Below are positions 23,365-34,730 of a stretch of 64,000 nucleotides of DNA, in pieces. The notes below the pieces were generated by a model that saw only the letters and a list, made by a program, of their open reading frames with translations, did no database searches and had not been told where the DNA came from. The stretch comes from Rhodosporidiobolus odoratus. Taxonomy: Eukaryota; Basidiomycota; Microbotryomycetes; Sporidiobolales; Sporidiobolaceae. Positions within the stretch are counted from its first letter, which is position 1, and the number at the start of each line of letters is the position of its first letter. Location of the stretch: positions 1,550,001 through 1,614,000 of the forward strand of contig JAOANU010000001.1 of NCBI GenBank assembly GCA_034387635.1, given 5' to 3'. The translations under genes were made by a program, and so were the position numbers.

Positions 23365-26300
23365 ATGCTATTGAGGTCAATCAGATCTAAAGCACGCATC
23401 TACACCTCGACTGCTCCACTCCCTCGTCGCACTTTCACTTCTTGTCCTTCAATCTTTATCAAAATGGCCTCTCAAGCCCAAACTGCCGTCCCTGCTGCCG
23501 AGTTGGCCCCTGATCTTGCGTCAGCAGCACAAGCACCCGCCGCCGACGTCCCTCTTGATGCCAACGGTCAACCCCTCACCAAATCCGCCCTCAAGCGTCT
23601 CGAGAAGGAAAAGGCCCTCGCCGCTAAGAAGGCTTTGAAGCAGGGCGCGGCAAAGCCTCAGCCCAAGCCGGCTGGAGAGAAGAAGGACAAGAAGGAAAAG
23701 GTCAAGAAGGAGGAGGTCGTTGAGGAATCGTACAAGGATGTCCCAGAGGGAGAGAAGAAGGGTGCGTTCAGCTTCGCTCGCCGCGTCCAGTCCCTTGCGG
23801 AAGGCGCGGAGCACCTCGCCGGCGACCATTCCTTGCTGCTCGTCCTCTTCTACGCGGACAGACAGCCTGATCTGCCTTTTCTTGCCTCCTGTTGCAGACC
23901 TTTCCTCCCCGATGGCCGCCGGCTACAACCCCGATCACGTCGAGAAGGCTTGGTACACCTGGTGGGCCCAGCATCAGTTCTTCCAGCCAGCCGTCCCCTC
24001 CTCCACGCCTTCCGAATACTCCCACTTTGACGCCGAACCCAAATTCCTTCCTCGCGGCGGTGCCGAATCTGGTGAGGTGGACTGGAGCAAGATCGACCCG
24101 GAAAGGACCTTCGTCATTCCTGCGCCGCCCCCGAACGTCACTGGAAGTCTGCATATTGGACACGCGCTTGCGTTCGGATTGCAGGACACTTTGATCCGCT
24201 GGTACGCTTTCTCCCATGTGACCCGATCCCTGAAGCTGCCCCTCTGATGCTAGACCATCGTACAGGCACCGTATGCGCGGCTACACCACCCTCTTCGTCC
24301 CCGGTTACGACCACGCCGGTATCTCCACCCAGTCCGTCGTTGAGAAGCGTCTTTCGAAGCTCGAGGGCTTGTCTCGCCACGACCTCGGAAGGGAGAAGTT
24401 CTTGGAGAGGTGCATGGCTTGGAAAGAGGAGTACGTCCTGTTCTATATCAAAAACTCTGCTCTGCCATCTCTCATTCAGCCCTTCCTTCCTCGGGATCTC
24501 CCCACATCACCTATTCTGATCACTCGCTCACGCTGTTGCTTACGCAGGTACCAAACCCGCATCACCAACCAAATCTGCCGTCTCGGTGTCTCGTGCGACT
24601 GGGACCGCGTTGCGTTTACCATGAACCCTGCACTGTCAAAGGCGGTCGCGGAGACCTTCGTCAGGCTGCACGACGATGGCATCATTTACCGTGCCAACAG
24701 GTTGGTGAACTGGTGTGTTGCGATGAACACTACGCTCTCGAACTTGGAGGTGCGTTGGGCAGTCCGCCTCACGCTTTTCCTGCTTGTCCGCCGCTCTGCC
24801 TGGCGCAATCCATGGGTAGTCCTCCAGGGTACCAGCCTGACACTGCTTCTTCCCATGCTCGCAGGTCGACCAAAAGGTCCTCACCGGCCGCACTCAGCTC
24901 AACGTCCCGGGCTACGACGCCAAGGAGAAGTTCGAGTTCGGTGTCATCACTTCCTTCGCTTACCAGATCGAGGGTTCCGACGAGAAGATCGTCATCGCCA
25001 CGACTCGTCCGGAAACGCTTCTTGGTGACACGGCTATTGCGGTTCACCCGGATGACGAACGGTACAAGGTACGTCTGACCCTTTCGCTTTCACGTCGAGA
25101 ATGCGGGAACGTTGCTGACAAGGTGTCTCCGAGCAGCACCTCCACGGCAAATTCGCTCTGCACCCCTTCATCGACCGCCGCCTTCCCATCATCACCGACT
25201 CGATCGCCGTCGACATGTCTTTCGGAACCGGTGCCGTCAAGATGACTCCTGCCCACGACCCGAACGATTACGAAGTCGGTATGCGCCACAAGCTCGAGTT
25301 CATCAACATTCTCAACGACAATGGTACTCTCAACGCTAATGCTGGACCCGAGTTCGAGGGCCTTAAGAGGTTTCACGCCAGGGTCAAGGTTGTGGAGGAG
25401 ATGAAGAAGAAGGGGCTCTATGTCGGTGACGCCGAGAACCCGATGAGCATCCCTGTTTGTGCCAAGAGTGGTGACTTTATCGAGAGTGTCATGAAGCCTC
25501 AGTGGTGGGTTAGTTGCAAGAAGCTTGCGGAGGCGGCGATCGAGGTGCGTCTTCCTTAAGACCCTATATCCGTCATTCCTTTCACCTGACCGGCCATGCT
25601 CGTGAACCATCTCATAGCGCACCAAGGCTGGTGAGCTCAAGATTCGCCCCGCCGCATCTGAGGGTGACTGGTACCGCTGGCTGGAGGGCATTCAGGACTG
25701 GTGTATCTCTCGCCAGCTCTGGTGGGGTCACCGTGCTCCGGCTTACTTCGTCAAGTTCGAGGGTCAAGAGCAAGACGTGCGTTGGCTTCCCTTCCTTGTT
25801 CCCTCTCCTCCGTCACATGGCGGCAAGAATTGCTGATTGAGCTGTGCGAACGACTGCAGCGCATGTCAAACGACTCGTGGGTCACTGGTCGCAACGAAGA
25901 AGAGGCGCATGAGCGTGCTGCGGCCAAATTCCCCGGCAAGACCTTTACGCTTGAGCAGGATGAGGATGTCCTCGACACCTGGTTCTCGTCTGGTCTTTGG
26001 CCGTTCTCTATCCAGGGATGGCCTGACAAGGTGCGTTGCTTTTTCTAAGCGCTATAGGGACGAGACTTGGAAGGCCTTGTCGTTGGGAGATCAAGTGCTA
26101 ACGCAGTCATGGATTTCCCTGCAGACCCCCGACCTCGACCACTTCTACCCGTCCACTCTTCTCGAAACCGGCTGGGACATTCTCTTCTTCTGGGTCGCAC
26201 GCATGGTTCTCCTCGGCGTCTACCTGACCGGTCAGGTCCCCTTCTCCGAAGTCTTCTGCCACGCCATGATCCGCGACGCCCACGGTCGCAAAATGTCCAA

Positions 26301-28011
26301 GTCGCTCGGAAACGTCATCGACCCCATCGACGTGATCGAAGGTGCTACGCTCGAGGCCCTTCATGCGCAGTTGAGAACGGGTAACTTGGCGGCTAGGGAG
26401 GTCGAATTGGCTGAGAAGGGTCAGAAGAAGGACTTCCCGAATGGAATTCCTCAGTGCGGCACCGATGCCCTTAGGTTCGCGTTGGCCAACTACTCGTCGA
26501 CGGGTAGGGATATCAACCTTGAGATCTTGAGGGTGGAGGGTTACCGCAAGGTGCGTGGGCTTTCTTTGTTTCGACGGCTTGCCTGGAGCAGAAGAGGCGC
26601 TGATTTTGGCATATCTTGACGCTCACGCAGTTCTGCAACAAGCTCTGGAACGCTACCAAGTTTGCCATGCTCAAGCTTGAGGGAGACTTTGTTCCCCCTC
26701 AATCGGAGAAGGTATGACCTTCTGACTTTCCTTCCCCTCCTTCGCTCACGATTCACGATCTGTTACACAAACAGCCCACTGGCAAGGAGTCGCTCGTTGA
26801 GAAGTGGATCCTTCACAAGCTCAACCAGGCCGCCGAAAAGGTCAACGCTGCCCTCGTCGACCGCAATTTCATGGCCGCCACCTCAGACGCCTACTCCTTC
26901 TGGCTCTACGAAATCTGCGACGTCTACATCGAAGCCATCAAACTTGTCACCGACCCATCCTACGACGCCGAACAGCGCCGCAGTGCTCAAAACACGCTGT
27001 ACACGGTTCTCGACAATGGGTTGCGATTGCTTCATCCGTTTATGCCGTTTGTTACTGAGGAGTTGTGGCAGCGTCTCCCGCGCAGGCCTACGGATAAGAC
27101 TCAGTCGATCATGTTGGCCAAGTTCCCGGAAGCGGTGCGTCGACGGGCGTCCCTGACTCTTCTCTCCCGGCGTTCACTATTCCCTTTCCAGGGAGGCGTC
27201 CCAGGCTGATCTTCCAGTTCGCTTTGACCACAGGATGCGTCTCGCAACTTCCCGGAAGCGGAACGTGACTTCGACCTCGCTTTCAACGCGATCCGGGCCA
27301 TCCGCTCCCAAGCCGCCAGCTACAACCTCCAATCCAAGCTGCAGGGCACGTTCCCCTTCCTTTTGCTCTCTACTTGGATCTCCCGCTAACTCGCCTCCTC
27401 GTCTGTCTACAGTCTTCCTCCACGCCCGCACCCCCACCCTCGCTTCTACCCTCCGCTCCTCCAGCGACGCTCTCAGCGTCTTGATCAAGGGTTGCCAATC
27501 TTTCGCCATTGTCGAGAACGAGAGTGAGCTTCCTGAGGGATGCGTTGGGGAGAATGTCGGAAACGAGTTGACGGCTCATTTGTTGCTCAAGGTGCGTTTG
27601 AGCTCTCTCTACGGTGCAGTGCCTCGCTCGCACAGCCAAGGCTCCGTCGCGATGTCCGACAAGTCTCGCGATCAATGAGGAGAACTCGGCGCTGATGCAC
27701 TTATGATTCGCTGCCATTCTTGTTGCTGTCCTTGCCGACGATGTGCCGTCCGCCGACCCTCTACTCCCTCAAAACCTACTACCATGCAGGGTGTGATCGA
27801 CGCCACGGCCGAAATCACCAAAACCTCCAAAAAGTTGGCCTTTGCCGAACAAGCCCTGCAGAAACTCCAAAAGCAACGCAATGCCCCAGGGTACGCCGAG
27901 AAGCGACCCAAGGAGGTTCAAGAAAAGGAGGCCGACAAGGTCAAGGAGTGGGAGGCTGAGGTTGAAGGGTTCAGGAAGGCTATTGAGGGGTTTGAGAAGT
28001 TGAAGATTTAG
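23365..28011 (+). CDS. VAS1: Valyl-tRNA synthetase, predicted dual cytosolic/mitochondrial
   Basis: This class I synthetase charges tRNA-Val. The frame opens at ATG 23365 with 33 residues rich in Arg, Ser and Thr and free of acidic residues ([20 protein letters not shown]), a typical mitochondrial presequence. A second in-frame ATG at 23464 starts [11 protein letters not shown] in a much stronger context (AAAATGG). A Lys-rich extension precedes the catalytic core. Motifs seen are [14 protein letters not shown] (HIGH class), [16 protein letters not shown] editing-domain surroundings reading [30 protein letters not shown] in the editing domain, [25 protein letters not shown] and [10 protein letters not shown] (KMSKS). 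The anticodon-binding part ([16 protein letters not shown]) and a C-terminal coiled coil ([18 protein letters not shown]) follow. About fifteen introns, most with GTGCGT donors. TAG at 28009-28011. Converges with TIP41. Confidence 0.95.
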
Positions 28012-28173
28012 AGACAAGTAGAGAGGCGGATGGAGGTGGGAAGAGGTTTCATTTCGTAGCGACGGAGGTGTTGAGGAGACGGGTCACTTGGGTCTTTTCC
28101 TGATCATCTCCTTGAACGTGAGGCTCGCACGTAGCACGAAAGAGACGAGAGGGAGAAGAAAATGGAGTGTGTT

Positions 28174-29667
28174 CTATTCCTTCACCCAAGGTACCCGCAT
28201 CACCTCCAACCTTCTCCCCAACCCGTCCCACCCCTCTTTACTCGCCTCTCCTCGCCGCTCAAGCGACACCCCTCCGACCTCCTCCTCCAGCGCCAACTGC
28301 TCCAAAACCCCCGCAACAAGGTTGATATCGTTCAACTTGCTCAAGTCTTCCGCAGGCTGGGTTGTGGTTCCCGGCGAGCTTGTCCCGCCGTTGGGGGAGG
28401 GGGAGGCTAGTGGTGATCTCGAAGGGATCGTGGCGAAGGGAGTTCGATTCGGTAGTCGGATCCCCGCTGCAGCCCCACCTGCTGGGCCCGCTGTCCGCCC
28501 TCCTCCTCCTCCTCCTCCTCCTCCTCGTCCTCCTCCTCGTCCACTTCCTCCTGCTGGATTGACTCTCGGCCCCAACACCCGATCCCTCACAACCTCGTAA
28601 CTCGCCTCCCTGCCCTTTGTTTCTCGAATGATCTCGGAGGACCCGAAGGAGTGAAAGAGTCTGATGTCGAAATGGCGGAAGAGGACGCCGTCTATGCGGA
28701 GGGAGAAACGGGAGAGGAGGAACAGGGAGGTGTGGTTCACCCGCTGCAGGTCCACGAGCCCAGCGTTCATGGGGTGAGAGTCAGCGGAGCAGAGGTGGTG
28801 GTGGAGGAGGAGGAGGAGGAGGAGGAAAAGAGTGGAGGAGACTCACGATTCGAACCGTCGCATCGGCTATTCCATTATCTCCCAACTCGTCCTCAAAGAG
28901 CGGGATCTCGTCAAAGAAGAGGATGGGGATGTCGGTGCGAGCGAGTTGAGTGAGGGGGATGCCGGGGTGAGATGGAGGGGCGGGGGAAAAGGTTGGGGCA
29001 GGTGCGGGTTGAGAAGGTGGTGAGGAGGATGAGGGGGAGGGAGAAGGGAGGGTGAAGGAGCCGCGATGGAGAGTGGTGTAAGTCCAGTCGAAGGGTTTCT
29101 GTACGGTCAGGGAGGCGGTAGAAGACGTGGAGGATGCTTGTCTGCGTGGAGGGCGAGCACACGAGCAGGTCAATATGGTAAAATGGTGACTGTTCGAGAA
29201 CCTGCCGTGGTCGGAGCAGACTGTACGAGACCAGGCAGAGCGAGTGACTCGACGTACCCTCTCTTCCACTCGTCCGCATGCTTGACCCTGACTGGTCCTG
29301 CGCCCGGCTGGTCATGCCAGCCTTGGCCCTTTTTCACTTCTCTTAGCATTGCGTTTGCGTCCCACTTGATCTCGAACCCAGTTTGGTCGTGACAGAGTCT
29401 GAGCGAGTTGTTGCCAAAGATGATCTCGGGGAGCGCGAGGTCGAGGTCAGTTGAGAGGCTGTGAGAGACAGAAGAGGTCAAGAGTGAGGAAGGAAGGAAG
29501 AGGAGGGAAAAGAGGGCGACGAGAGCGAGAGCTCACGCGTCTGCTTGAGGAATGGAGAGGATGGGTAGCTTGGTTGAGGTTACTGTCCACGCGTGAATGT
29601 GTATTGATCGAGTACCAGCTGATGGATCTGATTCGAGGTGGTGGGGAGGATGAGGAGGAGGCGGCAT
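28174..29667 (-). CDS. TIP41: TIP41-family TORC1/PP2A regulator
   Basis: Tip41 binds the Tap42/alpha4 system and tunes PP2A-type phosphatases downstream of TORC1. The start at 29667 gives a Pro/His-rich leader (MPPPPHPPHHLESDPSAG) and the conserved opening IHIHAWTVTSTKLPILSIPQ. After an intron (29459-29536) come LALPEIIFGNNSLRLCHDQT and HADEWKRGYVESL, then FDWTYTTLHRGSF, IPILFFDEIPLFEDELGDNG and LFLLSRFSLRIDGVLFRHFD with HSFGSSEIIRETKGREA, all family hallmarks. Oddities: a Ser/Pro insert replaces a short loop near 29000-29060, and the C-terminal tail holds a Gly/Arg run encoded by a CCT-triplet repeat at 28497-28550 (GGGRGGGGGGGGGRTAG). An intron near 28780-28850 carries a GGT/GGA repeat. Stop at 28176-28174. 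It shares a 172-base divergent promoter with SEC13. Confidence 0.9.
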
Positions 29668-29839
29668 CCAGGTGGTGGAGTCGCTCGACGTGGGTTGCAG
29701 CAGCTCGAGGGTCTAGTTGAGGGTATTCAAGCAGGGTCTAGCGAGTTGAAATCTAGCACCACGGTTGCGATTCAAAGTGGTCTGCCAGTTCCGCTCCACT
29801 ACTTGCAATTCACACCTCTGGCTGTTTACTGATTAGAAG

Positions 29840-31543
29840 ATGACACTTGCTCCAGCGGGTGTCCAGGTTGAAACGGGTCACAATGACATGATCGTACGCT
29901 TGCCGTCTCTCGTCTCGTCTCCCGTCTCCTCCACCTCAACTCGCTACGTCGACCAAGTCCTCACTCTCCCCTTGCAGCACGATGCCCAGCTAGATTACCA
30001 CGGTAGACGACTCGCAACTGGCAGCAGTGACAGGACAATCAGACTGTTCGACGTCGATCAGGACGACAACTACAGGTTGGTCGATCAACTCCTCGAGTAC
30101 GTCTAGCTCCCTACGCCCTCTGCCTTGTCAGTCCGTCAGCCAGACTAAGCCTCGTGTCTCCGCAATAGTCACGAAGGGCCTGTCCACGCCCTCGCCTGGG
30201 CTCACCCCTCTTTCGGCTCCATCCTCGCCTCATGCTCTTTCGACGGAAAGGTCTTGATCTGGAAGGAGAACGACGGAACCGCACCCGCACAGGGTCACCA
30301 ACAGGGTCACCAGCAGGGACGGTGGACAAAGGTCAAGGAGCACTTGCTTCACACGGCCAGCGGTGCGTTTCCGGCTCGATACTGTTCTCGTTGGCCTTCC
30401 GGCTTTCTCTCGGAAAACAAGCTGAGATCCATGTCCTGCCTCGCATGCACAGTGAACGCCATCGCCTGGGCACCGCATGAACTTGGGCCTATCCTCGCCT
30501 GCGCCTCAAGCGACGGCAAGGTGTCCGTCCTGACCTTCAACAGCAAGTCCCCCTCCTTCCCTCTTTCGCATTCCCTCCCGTCTGACCTACCCCTGTCCCG
30601 CAGACGACGGCACTTGGGAAGCCTCCCTCTTCCCCGCCCACCCCCTTGGCGTAACCTCCGTTTCCTGGGCACCGGCAGTTGGCATTGGAGCATTGACGGG
30701 TGCGGGGCAGGGTGAGGAGGGCATCCAGCAGGTCCGGAGGTTTGCGACGGGTGGGTGCGATGGGGTGGTCAAGATCTGGGGGTGGAAGTACGTCTGTGCT
30801 CTTCTGCCTGCTTACCTCCCTTCTGTCCGTCTTACTGTCGACGGCTACACTCTTCTCCATTTCTCACTGCTTGCGTCGAGTACTGAGCCCGCACTGACGT
30901 ACTCTCTGCCTTCCACAGCGACCAAACGAAGGAGTGGTGCCCCGATCCGGTCGAGCATGCGCTGCAGGGTCACCAGGACTGGGTACGGGATGTCGCATGG
31001 GCACCGAGTGTGGGTGTCGGAAAAGCGTATTTGGCGAGTGCGGGACAGGTACGTTTGCTGTTCAGTCGCTTTTTGCTGCATCACCGTCTGCTTCTTCAGT
31101 TCTTGCTTCGTTTCTTCTCCGTTCTGATTTCTTCGTTGTTGAGCATCATACTGATTCCTAGCCTTGCAGGACAAGACCGTCTACATCTGGACCCAAACCT
31201 CCCCCTCTGGTCCCTGGTCCCGCGTCGCTCTCTCCCCTTCGCCCTCGCCTTCTCCCGCCGCACAGCCAGGTCAACCTCCGGCCGCACCACAGTCCGAAGG
31301 CAAATTCGGGGATGTCGTCTGGAGGGTCAGCTGGAGTGTCGCAGGGAACGTGTTGGCAGTTTCGAGTGGTGCGTTTCTTTCCTCTTTTTTCTGTTCCCTG
31401 TTCCCCCTCTTCTTCTCCACGCTTTCCGGAGATTGGGATGTGGATGTTGAACGTGTTGCCTACACGCAGGCGACGGCAAGGTATCGCTGTGGAAGGAGAA
31501 CATCAAGGGGACCTGGGAGGAAGTGAGCGAGTTGACGTCGTAG
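29840..31543 (+). CDS. SEC13: Sec13 WD40 protein (COPII coat, nuclear pore, SEACAT)
   Basis: Sec13 is a six-bladed beta-propeller of the COPII outer cage, also part of the nuclear pore Y complex and the TORC1-regulating SEACAT complex. The reading begins [18 protein letters not shown], then [20 protein letters not shown] with [108 protein letters not shown] and [10 protein letters not shown], ending [18 protein letters not shown] with TAG at 31541-31543. These are the six WD repeats in order. [10 protein letters not shown] insert from a short tandem DNA repeat (30293-30318) lies between blades 2 and 3. About eight introns. The blade order and the open C-terminus fit Sec13 rather than Seh1. 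Confidence 0.92.
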
Positions 31544-31804
31544 TCGGGCAGGAGGTTTTCTGTTCATCTTGTTTCGTGGATTAATCGTACGCTGTGCGTT
31601 TTCGTCGTTCGTTGCTCGGTGTGCGTCGCGCTGTTGGCTCGTATGCTTGTCTGCAAAACTGCAGAGCCCTGCTCGGGAAGAAAACCGAGATTCTGCGCCC
31701 AGCAGAATGGTCCGAGGACAAGCCGGAATCATTGCTTTGCGTCGTCTCGCTCAACCCCTACTCGATTCCACATTGCTGCTAATCTGCTTGTATCACTCAG
31801 GGAC

Positions 31805-34473
31805 ATGTGTCCCTCCCGAGGCCGCCGCGCACAACCATCAAGCGGCGCCTCCCGCTCCCCTCCTTTTCCCCTCCACTTTCCTCTCCTCCTCGTCCTCATA
31901 TTCTCCCTACTCCTTCCGCCAGCAAGCGCCGCCGTTGCCACCTCCGACCTCCTCGCATACGTAGGCGGCACAGCAACCGGACAAAGCCTCACCACTCTCG
32001 CTTACACTCTCACTATGGTTGCTAATGAGACGGCGGTTTTGGTCAGTTGTAGTTTTGATGGAAAGGCGAGCGAGGTGGGGTGGTTGGGGTGGGGGGTTGG
32101 GTCGGCTATGACGGATAGGTCAGTCGCTGCTTTGCTTCCCTCACAGAGGGGAAGGGACTGACCGAAGAGCCCACTTTCCGCTTTTCTCCTTGCCTTTCTC
32201 TCACCCACAACTATCGCCCATTCGATCTTCGTGTCCACCTTGGACTACAACGACGTTGGGGACACAGCGACATCATCGTCCTCTGGCCCACCGTCTCCGG
32301 CGGATCTTTGACCTGGACCCTCTCCCACCGAACCGCCTCAACCACCGCCATGCCCACCCTAGTAGGCAGTACCTCGGACGATCCCTCAGTCGATTCGACG
32401 GGCAATCTCAAGATCGTCCCGGGGCTGAGTAGTGCGAGTGGGGATGAGAGTCCGGCGGTGGTTACGTTTGAGAGGTTGTTGAGTTTGCCGGATGGGTATG
32501 AGGGGGGAAAGAATTATCAGTTGGAGGCGAGCATTAATCAGGTACGTCGTGGCGATGTCTTTGATGGACGAACTTGCTTTGAGAACGCTAACGCGGTGTT
32601 TTTTTGACTTTTCTTCCTCCTTCTTTCTGATCTTCTGGTGTCGCTACGGTTGCTCGCGATCACTCCCAGGGTGTCATCTACGCATATGGTGACAAGAACC
32701 CTGGGGAGAGCGCCCAGGACACCGACTTTGCCCAGCACTCCCTAGATTCGATGGGCGCTTCGTGCGTCTTTCTCGCCTTCTTTCAGTTTGTCGACCCTGA
32801 GCGTGTCCGTTTTCAGAGCGGCCTGCTGAACACGGTCTTGTTTCTGCAGCTATGTCGATCTCTCGAGCTCCTTCACTGCCGACACCGCCGCCATTGACGC
32901 CCCCCTCACCCCCGTCAAATCCAGCGGGGGATCTAGCTCGGGGGCAAGCAAGTCAAGCGGAGCGGGCGGAGGTGGGTCCACTGGTACAGGCAGCGGTGGA
33001 GGAGCTTCGGGAACGGCAGCGGCGGGAGGCGCGAGCGGGACGGGGACGGCGGCGGGGAGTAGCGGGACCGGGAGTGCGGGTTCTTCTTCCTCTTCGACCG
33101 GAGGAACCGGGTCGTCTTCGTCGTCCTCATCTGAGTCGAAGAAATCAAGTTTTACCTATGCTGGCGTCATTCTGATTCATGGGTTATGTGCTGGGACCGC
33201 TTGGTATGTACCCGATTCATCTTCTCTTGCCTGGCAGTTCCTGACGTAGTTGCTCTGGTGTCGCAGGGCGGTTTTCTCTCCCATGGGCGTTCTCTTCGCT
33301 CGATATGGCCGTGGACCTCCCGGCACGACGATTACTCAGTTTAGCTGGCATTTTACCATGCAAGTCCCGATTCCTCCGATTTGGCGGAAACTGAGAAGGT
33401 CGAAACTAACCCATCCTTTCCCGTCTACCTGATTACCTTCGTTGCCCATTCTCGGGATCGCACCGGCAGGCAAACCTGGATCGTGAGCCCACTCACGTTT
33501 GTGGCGCTCGGATTGGCGTTGTGGGCGGTCAGCTTGAAGTCAAGTGCTTCGACCGAAACTTATGCGCATAGGGTACGTCCCCTTACTCCCGCCCACTCTT
33601 CCAGATTATCTCGGCCCAGAGTCGTGGAGTATGACGCGCGGAGTCGAGCTACATCGATCAGCTGTTAGCCGGGGGAGGAAAGCTGACTTCGTTCCCGCTT
33701 ACTCGCCTTGCAGACAATCGGTTTCTTTTTCATCGGCGCTCTGGTAGTACAAGACTTACTAGGTATTTTCAAGCACATGGGAGGACCACCTCGACCTGGC
33801 GCGGGAGTGAGTATACTCGGCGTCTGTCATATCATTTTGGGAGTGACCCTAACTGCTGTAGGGGTAAGTACTCCTTTGGCCTTCTCCCCTTGGGCGTTAC
33901 TGATCAGCCTTCTGAGCAGTTCTATCAGGTTCATCTTGGGATCGTGCGGTATGGGGGCAGCGACCTTGTAACCTATGGCCTCTATGGGTGAGTCCTCTTT
34001 TCTCGATTATCGCCCTCCTCTTGTATACGCCTGTATCCTTTCTTCCTTCCCTCCCTATCAAGCTGATTGCTCTCCCATCCGACAGATGTATCGCACTCTT
34101 CACTCTCGCCTACGGTATCTCTGCACTCCTCTCTCTAGGCAAACGCTCAGGACCCCCACCGCCCCCTCCTCATTCCCATCGGCACCGAAAAAAGCGTCGA
34201 CCTCCTCCTCACCGCCGGCGGCGTTCTGTGCCTCGTCATCGCAAGTCCCTGCCCCGACGACGGTCCCGACAACGGTCGCGAAGCTCAGACGACGATAGCG
34301 CTTCGGATTCGGGGTCGACGACTTCTTACGGGTCGTCGACTTCGTCGCTGGACAGTCGGTCGACGGGGAGTGAGGATGAGCGGAATTTGTATAGCTCGAG
34401 TGGGGGGAGTAGCAGTGACGAGGAGGCTGATAGGCGGCATAGAAGGAAAAGAAAGAGGGGTAGGAGGAGATGA
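31805..34473 (+). CDS. DOMON domain-cytochrome b561 membrane protein with basic C-tail
   Basis: The product combines an extracellular DOMON heme-binding domain with a cytochrome b561 membrane domain, a layout used in transmembrane electron transfer. A hydrophobic leader (FPLLLVLIFSLLLPPASAA) precedes the DOMON domain (SDLLAYVGG..., GWLGWGVGSAMTD, SDIIVLWPTVSGGSLTWTLS, VTFERLLSLPD). A Gly/Ser linker of about 90 residues (32930-33140) leads to the b561 part: FTYAGVILIHGLCAGTAWAV, FSPMGVLFARYG, FSWHFTMQ, TIGFFFIGALVVQDLLGIFK, GVCHIILGVTLTAVG and FYQVHLGIVRYG, with candidate heme His in LIHG, SWHF, VCHI and QVHL. The C-terminal tail is unusual: a His/Arg-rich run, an Asp/Ser-rich stretch, and RRHRRKRKRGRRR at the end (TGA 34471-34473). 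About eight introns. Substrate unknown; iron or quinone reduction is possible. Confidence 0.75.
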
Positions 34474-34730
34474 AAAATGTGAAATGTTGTACTCCTTTCC
34501 ACCAGCGGTCAGCACTGTCACGGTGCTGAGTCGGCAGCGCGCAGAGACACGGCAGGTCACGAAGCAAGTGCGAAGACCGTCGGCAGACGGGGATCGGCGA
34601 GCAGAAGAGGGCGGTTCCACGGCGTTTCGGAACCAATGAGGGAGCCGGTTCATGCGGTGGTAAATCCTCGGACGTGTATCGCGACCGTCGAACTCGTCTT
34701 GTGGACATACTTGCCACTCGAGTCGACAAC

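Noticed and set aside
28781..28853. Poly-Pro continuation of TIP41 exon
   Set aside because: It interrupts two strongly conserved TIP41 segments and is better explained as an intron carrying a GGT/GGA repeat.
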